Below, one piece after another: positions 1 through 7,097 of a stretch of DNA of 44,963 nt. Made by a program: the position numbers and the translations under genes. Location of the stretch: NCBI RefSeq assembly GCF_951230165.1, contig NZ_CATNVB010000020.1, positions 1-44,963 on the forward strand, given 5' to 3'. The notes under the pieces are model-generated. The model worked only from the letters and a program-made list of their open reading frames with translations, was not told the DNA's origin and searched no databases. Within the stretch, counting starts at the first letter, position 1. Every line of letters starts with the position of its first letter. Source of the stretch: Lentilactobacillus sp. Marseille-Q4993. GTDB taxonomy: Bacteria > Bacillota > Bacilli > Lactobacillales > Lactobacillaceae.

Positions 1-240
1 CGAAAAGAAATAAGGTCGCCATCGTTGCTTGTATGAACAAAACAGTTCATTGTCTATTTTCGATGATACAAGCGAATCAAAGGTATGAATACACATACCA
101 CGAGCTCAAGGCCCAATAAGATCCGGAGATCTTATATTTAAAGTATAACTGGTCAAGCTGTTTTTTTAAATAGGAACGGGTTGGCTTATTAAGTATGCTT
201 TAATTACATAAACAAGGACCTTGACTAATCGTAGGAACAA
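1..240. other. Intergenic region with nested inverted repeats, no gene seen
   Basis: No credible coding frame was found. Several perfect inverted repeats are visible. GCTTGTAT (27-34) pairs with ATACAAGC (66-73), and inside it ATGAAC (33-38) can pair with GTTCAT (45-50), sharing two bases. GGTATG (82-87) pairs with CATACC (94-99). TAAGATC (117-123) pairs with GATCTTA (128-134) around a CGGA loop. The density of hairpins could mean a structured leader or a small RNA, or the tail of a feature that begins outside the window. I do not recognise it as a known RNA family. Confidence 0.3.
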
Positions 241-445
241 GGGAGTGGGACAAAAAGCATACGAAGATGCTTTTGTCGTCTCACCCCCGCGAGACCAACA
301 GTAACTGAGATCCATGAATAATGGGTCTCAGTCCTGATGGTTACTGCGTGTAGCAAGGATTTGGATGAAAGCAAAAAAGCAACGATAAATTTCAAGAAAA
401 TGAAATTTATCGTTGCTTTTTTTAGATTTACCTAGTTATGTCCCA
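241..445 (+). repeat. ~205-bp structured intergenic repeat, copy 1
   Basis: First of three copies of the same intergenic element (others at 37760-37963 and 38622-38825), all in the same orientation. It contains stem I (GTGGGAC 245-251 with GTCTCAC 278-284, enclosing AAAAGCAT/ATGCTTTT), stem II (CTGAGA 305-310 with TCTCAG 326-331), and a 22-bp perfect terminator-like hairpin (373-394 with 401-422) followed by T residues. It ends with GTCCCA (440-445), complementary to TGGGAC at its start. It lies just beyond the 3' end of the minus-strand hydrolase gene, so the last hairpin could also stop that transcript. Strand is given relative to the T-tailed end and is an inference. Confidence 0.75.
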
Positions 446-533
446 ACCACTTGTTTGTCTAATGTTTGATACCGGTAGTAGGTATTAGAACAGAGTGCCA
501 TTATTCCATATCTACTTACATTTTCTAATGATC

Positions 534-3374
534 CTAATCAAAGATTACTAGCTTCTTATTGGCAGTAATGTACTTGTCATTAGTCAATTGGAATCGGTTG
601 ATTGATCTATTAAGGATAACTTTTTTAACTCTAAGGACTGAGTTCCGCTTGTAATGCTTTTGCTTGTCAGTAAGTCCTTTAGTTTGGTAAGAATTGATGC
701 CTGACTTACTAATTACCTTAACTTTCTTGTTTGTAGGGATAGTTGAGTAATAACCAGGTTTAACGTAGTTTTTATTGTAAGTAATGTAACCCTTTTGGGA
801 TGTTACTTTCCCTTTTGCGTTAATAACGGATACGAAGTAACGCTTTACTCCGTTTTTGTTAGTTGTAACTTTCGTAGCTAGGAACATTTGGCGATTAGTA
901 CGTTTAGCCAATGGATAAGATTTCACCGCGTTGCTGGCCTTGAAAACTGGATTGTTGTACAGCTTGATTCCTTTGACAGCATAAACAGCTTTATGAATTG
1001 ATTTTGAAGTTGGTTTAGCTGGTTGAGGAGTGACGGTAGAAGAACTAGATGAGTTAGATTCGGATGAAGAATTGTTTGGAGTGGAACTGATTGAGACGGT
1101 TGAACTAGTTGAAGATGAGCCATTTGTTGATGGAGTATCTGGCTTTTCAACCTTATTTGATACCCTGACTACAGAATTCTTTGGAACGGTGATGGTGATT
1201 GTTCCATCGTGATTGTTGGTATATTCGACCTTGTCATTGTTTGCTACCCACTCGTTTGACTGAGCATCCTTATATTGGCCATTTTCTACCTTTGTTGCCT
1301 TGCCGAATCCTTTAATAGTGAAGGTGGCGTCACTGTCCAGTGTACTACCAAGAAGAATATTATTGTCATCCTGTTTTTCAGCAATTCCCATACTCTTCAA
1401 AGTGTCAGTCTTATAAGTAACCGAAACGTTGTCACCAAATTTCTTGGTATCCGTAAAGTTATTATTTGAGGAAGGAACAGCGTTGAAGAACAGTAAGTTT
1501 TTACCACCAGCACCATCAGCTTGCTTGGTTGCGAGGTCGTAGCCAAGCTTGTTAACGAAGCTGTTAGTTGCTCTGACGTAAGAGATGGCAGATTCACCGT
1601 TGACTTCGTGTGGTTTCCAGGTTCCGTCTGCATTTTCACTATCATATAAATCAAAACCATCGCCACTTCTAAAGTCGTAGTAATTATGAGTGGCTCCACC
1701 CGCTAACGAAGTGATAATTCTAGCACCGGCATCAATTGGTTTATAGTTATTATGTGCCCAAGAACCCTCAATCCCTAATCCGTCTTCCATAACCATTGGC
1801 ATGTTATTGCCCTGAGCGTAGTTGCCGGCATGACCGAACTTGTAGATTCCTTCATAATTGTGAGTGTAGGGATCAAGACCAACTGTATCTAGGTAGGTAC
1901 CACCATTTTTTCTAGCCTCTTCATTTAATGCAACAATTTGAGATCCCTTATCGCCGGAAGCGTTATTTACTCTTGTCCAAACTGAGTATTGAGATTTTTT
2001 GATATGGCTATCTAAATTGTTAGTGTAGTTCCATAGAGTCCAAACTGTGAAGTCTGCTTTGCCATGGTAGTTCTCCTTGGCCTTCTTGCTTGCTTCAGAT
2101 TGTGAGTTATCAGTTGCTGGTTCGTTTGGCTGTTGAGACCCAATAATGGTGTTGGAGTAGTTATGCTCGGCATTGTCAGTAGCGATATGGTTGAATGTTT
2201 TGCCAAGAGCAGCTCCTTCATCAGTTTGCAAGTTCTGATCGTTTTTATCTAGAACAAAATTGTATTGTCCCATTCCTGAGGTTGGACTACTGCGTTTAAA
2301 ATGAATGGGGTTGCCATTTGAATCAACTTCCCACTGATAATTTTGGGCTGCGTATGTGGGAAGCCTTTTTTCTGTTGAAACTTTAGTTGTATCACTACCA
2401 AACCATAACAGTTCCATTTTGATGCCTGCTTGTCTTGCGGCTGATATGACTTTATCTAAGTACGAGAAGTCGAAAGCGTCCTTTTTAGATAGTGAAAGAG
2501 TGGGGACTTCATCCAATGGCTTTTTGGTGGCAGAGCTATTTTTAGTCCCAAAATCTTGACCACCTCCAATGGTTATGGAATTACCCTTATCTGTCCCTAA
2601 TGCTAAGGTAACAGTGCCATGGTTTTGTTGATTTACAAAATCCTTAACGTTAAAGTCATAATAATTTTCGCCCTTGATAGGATCGTATTTAGGGGAAACA
2701 GTGATTTTTGTTTCATCTCCACGTAAACTGCCAGTTTTATCCCAAGTTGAATTTGAGTCCCAGTTATCCTTATCCGCACCGTAAATCGTTAGATTGGTGT
2801 TAGTTTCTGATTTTGCATAGATTCGTAACTTTACACCGTCATAATTGCCAGATTTAAAATCCGAACTAGTTAGGTTTGCTAAGTTATACTTCAACAAGAC
2901 TTGGGATTGAGTATTGCCATCATTTGAAATTTTTAATGATTGTGCTTTTTCGTCAAAGTTTTTGGTTGCGTCACTCCCACCTTTGATATAAGCAATATCA
3001 CTTGGCTTTAGCGATTTATCAGGTTGAACATCAGACCATAAAATTTGTGAGTTAATAACTGTGAAACCATCTCTTTTTGCTTGTTTAAAAGCGTTGGTAA
3101 TGTCATTCATGTTGTAGCCAAAAATGTCACGCAATTTATCAATCCTAATCTGCACTCCATTGTAGAAAAATGGTTGGTAGTCAGAAGAATTGCCTTTTCT
3201 TACCTCTAAAATCTGATTTTTGTCCTGGTTTTTTTGATCTGTTTTTTGGACAATTTTAGAAATTGGTAATGAATCAGCGTGAACTGAGACATCACCGTTG
3301 GATATTCCACCGAGGATTACGACTGGCAAAGCTAAAAGGCTACTGGTTAGTAGACTGCTGTAATTCATTTTCAA
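534..3374 (-). CDS. Secreted clan GH-A glycoside hydrolase-like protein with inserted DNRLRE-type domain and DUF5776-like anchor
   Basis: Probable extracellular polysaccharide hydrolase. The start chosen is TTG at 3374, eight bases after GGAG; the open frame runs 50 codons further upstream, but across the promoter. Visible parts in order: signal peptide ending near SVHADS; first half of a TIM-barrel-like domain (GVQIRIDKLR, TVINSQILWSDVQP); an inserted beta-rich domain at about residues 125-297 resembling DNRLRE/CBM96-type domains (LLKYNLANL, VKLRIYAKS, NLTIYGADKDNW); then the rest of the barrel (LDKVISAARQAG, LLWFGSD). The QQPNEPA motif (Glu about 418) fits a clan GH-A acid/base. The Glu of MVMEDG (about 530) is a candidate nucleophile. 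A Ser/Thr-rich linker and a ~145-residue Lys/Tyr-rich DUF5776-like tail follow. It resembles GH35/GH42-type barrels, but the exact family and substrate are unknown. It is transcribed separately from kdgK. Confidence 0.75.
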   Translation of the reverse strand: MKMNYSSLLTSSLLALPVVILGGISNGDVSVHADSLPISKIVQKTDQKNQDKNQILEVRKGNSSDYQPFFYNGVQIRIDKLRDIFGYNMNDITNAFKQAKRDGFTVINSQILWSDVQPDKSLKPSDIAYIKGGSDATKNFDEKAQSLKISNDGNTQSQVLLKYNLANLTSSDFKSGNYDGVKLRIYAKSETNTNLTIYGADKDNWDSNSTWDKTGSLRGDETKITVSPKYDPIKGENYYDFNVKDFVNQQNHGTVTLALGTDKGNSITIGGGQDFGTKNSSATKKPLDEVPTLSLSKKDAFDFSYLDKVISAARQAGIKMELLWFGSDTTKVSTEKRLPTYAAQNYQWEVDSNGNPIHFKRSSPTSGMGQYNFVLDKNDQNLQTDEGAALGKTFNHIATDNAEHNYSNTIIGSQQPNEPATDNSQSEASKKAKENYHGKADFTVWTLWNYTNNLDSHIKKSQYSVWTRVNNASGDKGSQIVALNEEARKNGGTYLDTVGLDPYTHNYEGIYKFGHAGNYAQGNNMPMVMEDGLGIEGSWAHNNYKPIDAGARIITSLAGGATHNYYDFRSGDGFDLYDSENADGTWKPHEVNGESAISYVRATNSFVNKLGYDLATKQADGAGGKNLLFFNAVPSSNNNFTDTKKFGDNVSVTYKTDTLKSMGIAEKQDDNNILLGSTLDSDATFTIKGFGKATKVENGQYKDAQSNEWVANNDKVEYTNNHDGTITITVPKNSVVRVSNKVEKPDTPSTNGSSSTSSTVSISSTPNNSSSESNSSSSSTVTPQPAKPTSKSIHKAVYAVKGIKLYNNPVFKASNAVKSYPLAKRTNRQMFLATKVTTNKNGVKRYFVSVINAKGKVTSQKGYITYNKNYVKPGYYSTIPTNKKVKVISKSGINSYQTKGLTDKQKHYKRNSVLRVKKVILNRSINRFQLTNDKYITANKKLVIFD

Positions 3375-3401
3375 AACAAACAACTCCCATAGATAAATAT
3401 T

Positions 3402-3421
3402 TTGATATATTAGTATTTCAA
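3402..3421. promoter_or_regulatory. Putative uronate-regulon operator 1
   Basis: TTGATATATTAGTATTTCAA is an AT-rich imperfect inverted repeat with TTG/CAA arms, just downstream of the -10 of the hydrolase promoter. Its core ATATTAGTAT (3407-3416) matches ATATTAATAT in the kdgK and kdgA promoters (4616-4625 and 4693-4702). A shared GntR- or LacI-type uronate repressor is inferred; no such regulator gene lies in the window. Confidence 0.5.
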
Positions 3422-3426
3422 ATGTG

Positions 3427-3455
3427 AGGATACATCTTTTTGAAAGCGCTGTCAA
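3427..3455 (-). promoter_or_regulatory. Promoter of the GH-A hydrolase gene
   Basis: On the minus strand a perfect -35 TTGACA (3450-3455) is followed after 17 bases by TATCCT (3427-3432). A cre box overlaps the -35 and a candidate operator lies just downstream, which fits repression by glucose and induction by a uronate. Confidence 0.6.
3441..3454. promoter_or_regulatory. cre box (CcpA site) upstream of the GH-A hydrolase gene
   Basis: TGAAAGCGCTGTCA matches the cre consensus TGNAANCGNTNNCA at every fixed position. It overlaps the -35 hexamer of the minus-strand promoter, a position where CcpA normally represses. Confidence 0.75.
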
Positions 3456-3490
3456 CGTAACCAATATGTTACAGCGAGCTGCTTTAGAGC

Positions 3491-3530
3491 AAAAAAAGAA
3501 TGTGTTCTCATTTTGAGTACACATTCTTTG
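3491..3530 (-). terminator. Terminator of kdgK
   Basis: The inverted repeat AAAGAATGTG...CACATTCTTT forms a 16-bp stem with one mismatch. On the minus strand it is followed by seven T residues. It separates kdgK from the hydrolase gene, so the latter depends on its own promoter. Confidence 0.8.
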
Positions 3531-3546
3531 AAATGTCTATATTAAA

Positions 3547-4563
3547 CTAACGATTCATTGCTGAACCACCAGCGATAATACTACTGATTTCGGATTCACT
3601 AGCTAAGTTCCAGTCGCCACTGATGGTTAATTTATAGACACTAGCAGCAATTGCAAAATTAATTTGGTCTTGAGGTGCAAAATTGTTCATAATACCGTGC
3701 ATTAATCCAGCACCGAATGCATCACCACCAGCGACACCTTCATACACATGCATATCATAACTGCCGCCTTGGAAGAATTGGCCATTGGTATAAAGGATTG
3801 CAGTCCAGGTACTTTTCTCAACAGATAGGATATTACGAAGCACAGATCCAACTGATTCGATATTTGGATATTGATTGACTAGTTCTTCAATTGCGGTTTT
3901 AAACGAGTCCATTTGATTGATTCCGTTAGTCATATCACCATCAAAAGCTTTGATCCCAAAAGATTGTTCAAAGTCTTCATCATGTGCTAGGACGACGGAG
4001 ACGTATGGAAGAAATTTCTTTGAAAATGTTTGAGCTTCAGCCTCAGACCAAAGTTTTCCCCTATAATTAGCGTCAAAAATAACTTTGATACCATTTTCAT
4101 TGCAGTACTTTGCGGCTTCTAGAGTTGCCTGTTGGAGCTCCTTAGAAAGGGCAGTGGTGATTCCTGACACATAAAAATAGTCTGAACCAGCTAATAGTTT
4201 AGGCCAGTTGTATTCTGACGCGCTTGATTCTGCAAATGAACTGAATTTTCGATCGTAAACCACATCGGTACCACGGACACTAGCGCCTTTTTCAAAAAAG
4301 TAGATTCCTAATCTATCTCCACCACGAATAATTTTATTAGTATCAACGGATAATCCTCGGAGCTTTCTAAGTGCGGAATCACCAAGGGTGTTGTTAGGTA
4401 GTTTTGTAATGTAAGCAGCCTCATCGCCCATTATTGATAACGATACAGCTACGTTTGATTCAGCACCACCAAATGATGCTTCAAAAACATCAGACTGATT
4501 TATTCTTTTTGCTGATTCTGGCTTGAATCTTAACATTAATTCTCCAAACGAAGTTAATTTCAT
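3547..4563 (-). CDS. kdgK: 2-keto-3-deoxygluconate kinase, PfkB family
   Basis: Cytoplasmic sugar kinase that phosphorylates 2-keto-3-deoxygluconate (KDG) to KDPG with ATP, the step before KdgA in uronate degradation. The 338-residue length is normal for PfkB kinases. The N-terminal signature is GELMLRF then GGAESNVAVSLSIMG (substrate loop). The C-terminal PfkB motif VAGGDAFGAGLMHG carries the catalytic Asp and anion hole. The ATG is preceded by AGGAG. It is divergent from kdgA, with which it shares a regulatory region of about 175 bp, and has its own terminator. The context makes KDG a better substrate guess than fructose or ribose. The call rests on family motifs plus neighbours. Confidence 0.88.
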   Translation of the reverse strand: MKLTSFGELMLRFKPESAKRINQSDVFEASFGGAESNVAVSLSIMGDEAAYITKLPNNTLGDSALRKLRGLSVDTNKIIRGGDRLGIYFFEKGASVRGTDVVYDRKFSSFAESSASEYNWPKLLAGSDYFYVSGITTALSKELQQATLEAAKYCNENGIKVIFDANYRGKLWSEAEAQTFSKKFLPYVSVVLAHDEDFEQSFGIKAFDGDMTNGINQMDSFKTAIEELVNQYPNIESVGSVLRNILSVEKSTWTAILYTNGQFFQGGSYDMHVYEGVAGGDAFGAGLMHGIMNNFAPQDQINFAIAASVYKLTISGDWNLASESEISSIIAGGSAMNR

Positions 4564-4593
4564 GGTTTCATTTCTCCTGTTTATATGTTATTA

Positions 4594-4607
4594 TGATTGC
4601 GCTTACA
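4594..4607. promoter_or_regulatory. cre-like box in the kdgK leader
   Basis: Read on the minus strand the site is TGTAAGCGCAATCA, matching 13 of 14 positions of the cre consensus (T replaced by A at position 10). It lies just downstream of the kdgK -10, so CcpA roadblock or repression is plausible. Confidence 0.5.
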
Positions 4608-4610
4608 AAT

Positions 4611-4638
4611 ATTGTATATTAATATATCAATTTGTCAA
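4611..4638 (-). promoter_or_regulatory. kdgK promoter with overlapping operator 2
   Basis: Minus-strand -35 TTGACA (4633-4638), 16-bp spacer, -10 TACAAT (4611-4616). The AT-rich element TTGTATATTAATATATCAA (4612-4630) covers the spacer and -10. Its core ATATTAATAT recurs in the kdgA promoter and, with one change, beside the hydrolase promoter. Confidence 0.6.
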
Positions 4639-4677
4639 ACGCTGAGTGTATCGGAAATAACAAATTAAAAAAAGCAT

Positions 4678-4705
4678 TTGACTTTAACTAATATATTAAT
4701 ATACT
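4678..4705 (+). promoter_or_regulatory. kdgA promoter with overlapping operator 3
   Basis: -35 TTGACT (4678-4683), 16-bp spacer, -10 TATACT (4700-4705). The shared core ATATTAATAT (4693-4702) lies in the spacer and -10, so a bound regulator would block RNA polymerase. The promoter points towards kdgA and away from kdgK. Confidence 0.6.
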
Positions 4706-4738
4706 TAAAGACAAATAACTATAGTGAAGGTGAATTTT

Positions 4739-5371
4739 TTGAAACGTGTAGAGATTTTAGATAATATCAAGAAAACTGGTGTGGTTGCCGTTGTTCGTGG
4801 TGACTCAAAGGAACAAGCCATTAAGACGGTTGATGCAATCGTTGCTGGTGGGGTTAAGGGAATTGAATTAACTTTTACTGTTCCTAATGCTGATCAAGCA
4901 ATTAGTGAATTAAATGAAAAGTATGCTGGTACTGATGTAATGGTTGGTGCAGGAACTGTGTTGGATCCCGTTTCAGCAAGAATTGCAATTATTGCTGGAG
5001 CTAAGTTTATTGTTAGTCCATCATTCAATGAGGAAGTTGCTAAGATTTCAAATCTTTACCAAATTCCATATATCCCTGGAACATTTACGAATACCGAAAT
5101 CCAATGGGCACTCGAAGCTGGTTCAGATATTGTTAAGTTGTTCCCAGGAAGTATTGCCCAACCAGGTGCTATCAAAGAGATTCACGGACCATTCCCATAT
5201 GTTAGTGTCATGCCTTCAGGTGGTGTTAATGCTGATAATATTAGTGAATGGAAAGCAGCTGGTGCACTGATTGTTGGTGTCGGTGGCTCTCTTAGTGCTC
5301 CGGCAGCTGAAGGTAATTTTGCAGCTGTAACTGAAAACGCTAAGAAATTATCCGCAGAATGGAATAAATAA
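4739..5371 (+). CDS. kdgA: KDPG aldolase
   Basis: Cleaves 2-keto-3-deoxy-6-phosphogluconate into pyruvate and glyceraldehyde-3-phosphate, the last step of the uronate branch. The preferred start is TTG at 4739, five bases after AAGGTGA, giving 210 residues (MKRVEILDNIKKTGVV). A GTG fifteen bases upstream would lack that spacing. Class I aldolase features are visible: VVAVVRG near the N-terminus, ELTFTVP, GAGTVLD, SPSFN, and the Schiff-base Lys in DIVKLFPGS. PSGGVN is the phosphate-binding region. The length is typical. It is the first gene of a kdgA-uxuB-uxaC series, with a hairpin between it and the next gene that may attenuate rather than end transcription. Confidence 0.92.
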   Translation: MKRVEILDNIKKTGVVAVVRGDSKEQAIKTVDAIVAGGVKGIELTFTVPNADQAISELNEKYAGTDVMVGAGTVLDPVSARIAIIAGAKFIVSPSFNEEVAKISNLYQIPYIPGTFTNTEIQWALEAGSDIVKLFPGSIAQPGAIKEIHGPFPYVSVMPSGGVNADNISEWKAAGALIVGVGGSLSAPAAEGNFAAVTENAKKLSAEWNK

Positions 5372-5373
5372 TG

Positions 5374-5397
5374 AAAGGCCGTATTTGCGGCCTTTTT
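5374..5397 (+). terminator. Terminator or attenuator after kdgA
   Basis: AAAGGCCG (loop TATTTG) CGGCCTTT followed by five T residues, directly after the kdgA stop codon. It lies before the next two genes of the same pathway and may lower, not abolish, their expression. Confidence 0.8.
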
Positions 5398-5409
5398 AAC
5401 TAATTGGGT

Positions 5410-5423
5410 TGTAATCGCTTTCC
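5410..5423. promoter_or_regulatory. cre-like box upstream of the uronate reductase gene
   Basis: TGTAATCGCTTTCC matches the cre consensus at 13 of 14 positions (final A replaced by C). It lies between the kdgA hairpin and the AGGAGGA ribosome binding site of the reductase gene. Confidence 0.4.
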
Positions 5424-5457
5424 AGCGCAATGATTATTTAGGAGGATCATTTACCAA

Positions 5458-7083
5458 ATGGTAAAAATTACTGACAACTATTTAACGAATAAAACGGCCT
5501 TTGAAAATGCAGGGATCAAGGTCCCCAATTATGACATCTCTAACAAAACAGGGGATATTAAGTGGGTCCACTTTGGGGGTGGAAACCTGTTTAGAGCGTA
5601 TCACGCGGCAATTGCTAATACGCTGATTGAGAATGGTGATTTAGATGCTGGGGTTGTTGTAGCTGATACCCATAATGAAGCGGTGATCAACAAAGTTTAT
5701 GCTCCTTTTGAAAATCGAATTCTACGTGTAATTACCAAAGATAATGGTGACTTTGACAATGAGTTACTAACTCCAGTAGCGGATGCCTTTTTCTTAGCTC
5801 CTGACCACAAACAAAATTGGGCTAAGATGCAGAAATTGTTTGAATCCCCTGCACTACAACTAGTATCATTTACGATTACCGAGAAGGGTTATGGATTATG
5901 GCAATCAAATGGTGAGTTTACTGATGAAGTAGCTGCCGACATTAAAAACGGGCCTTCAGCGCCAAAAAATAATATGACTGGCCTAGTTGCACTGATGTAT
6001 GCCCGCTTTAAGGCGGGTAAACTACCGCTTGCATTATTAACTACCGATAATTTCTCTCAAAACGGAGATAAGTTGAAGAAAAGCGTCAATACAGTGGCAA
6101 AGCAATGGGCTAATAATGGCAATGTTGAGCCAGAATTTGTTGATTATCTTGATGATTCAACTAAGGTCAGCTTTCCGCTATCAATGATTGACCGGATCAC
6201 GCCAAATCCTTCAAAAGAAGTGGCAGACAAATTGAAGGAATCCGGTTTTCAAGATAGTGAAATTATTAGCGTTGGCAGAACAGATTTTGCTGCTTTTGCT
6301 AACACAGAGGAGTCACACTACCTAGTTATTGAAGATGCCTTTCCTAATGGGCGACCTGCTTTTGAAAAGGCGGGAGTCATTATGACTGATAGAGACACTG
6401 TTAATGATGCAGATGAGATGAAGGTTACGACTTGCTTGAATCCGTTGCATACAGCTCTTGCAATTCATGGTGATCTACTTGGATTTGAATCGATTGCTGA
6501 AGAGGTTTCTGACCCAGATATGCTTAATTTAATTAAACAAATTGGTTACGTTGAAGGGTTGCCAGTTGTTAAAGATCCTAAGGTTATCAGTCCAAAGAAG
6601 TTTATTGATCAATTAGTTACTAAGAGGTTGCCAAATCCTTATATTCCGGATAAACCTCAAAGAATCGCCGCGGATACTTCGCAAAAAATTCCGGTACGGT
6701 ATGGCGTAACAATTTCGCATTACCTAAACGACGCTGACCGAAAAGTGACTGACTTAACGTTCATTCCATTAGTTCTGGCTACTTGGTGCCGCTACTTAAT
6801 GGCTGTTGACGATAATGGCAAATCATTTACCCCTAGTCCAGATCCGCTATTAGATGAGTTACAGCCAAAAGTTGCTGACATTCATCTTGGAGATAAAGAT
6901 GTTGATGTTCACGGCCATTTGAAGGATATTTTGAGTAATAAAGCAATTTTTGGCCACGACTTATACGAAATTGGATTAGGTTCTAAGGTGGAAGATTTCT
7001 TTGCCAAACAAATTATCGGAGTGGGTGCGGTTCGGAAAACACTCCATGATACGTTAGCTGAATATGCCAAGCCAATAATTTAA
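5458..7083 (+). CDS. uxuB: Fructuronate/tagaturonate reductase (long-chain mannitol dehydrogenase family)
   Basis: NAD(H)-dependent oxidoreductase that reduces the keto-uronate made by UxaC to D-mannonate (or D-altronate). It has 541 residues, longer than the roughly 480-residue E. coli UxuB/UxaB. The nucleotide-binding region is KWVHFGGGNLFRAYH (about residues 34-48). SFTITEKGYG (about 138-147) and KVTTCLNPLHTALAI (about 322-336) are the conserved mannitol dehydrogenase-family segments; the latter carries the Lys, Asn and His expected in the active site. The ATG at 5458 is preceded by AGGAGGA. It sits 14 bp before uxaC. I cannot tell fructuronate from tagaturonate preference by sequence, so the uxuB symbol is provisional. 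The missing dehydratase would decide it. Confidence 0.8.
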   Translation: MVKITDNYLTNKTAFENAGIKVPNYDISNKTGDIKWVHFGGGNLFRAYHAAIANTLIENGDLDAGVVVADTHNEAVINKVYAPFENRILRVITKDNGDFDNELLTPVADAFFLAPDHKQNWAKMQKLFESPALQLVSFTITEKGYGLWQSNGEFTDEVAADIKNGPSAPKNNMTGLVALMYARFKAGKLPLALLTTDNFSQNGDKLKKSVNTVAKQWANNGNVEPEFVDYLDDSTKVSFPLSMIDRITPNPSKEVADKLKESGFQDSEIISVGRTDFAAFANTEESHYLVIEDAFPNGRPAFEKAGVIMTDRDTVNDADEMKVTTCLNPLHTALAIHGDLLGFESIAEEVSDPDMLNLIKQIGYVEGLPVVKDPKVISPKKFIDQLVTKRLPNPYIPDKPQRIAADTSQKIPVRYGVTISHYLNDADRKVTDLTFIPLVLATWCRYLMAVDDNGKSFTPSPDPLLDELQPKVADIHLGDKDVDVHGHLKDILSNKAIFGHDLYEIGLGSKVEDFFAKQIIGVGAVRKTLHDTLAEYAKPII

Positions 7084-7097
7084 AGGAGATATCTTAA

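Noticed and set aside
1030-1212. Acidic open frame antisense to the GH-A linker
   Set aside because: Shadow of the Ser/Thr-rich linker codons, with no start signals.
3375-3524. Fifty extra N-terminal codons of the GH-A gene
   Set aside because: The extension covers a good promoter, a perfect cre box and the kdgK terminator, and would bury the signal peptide.
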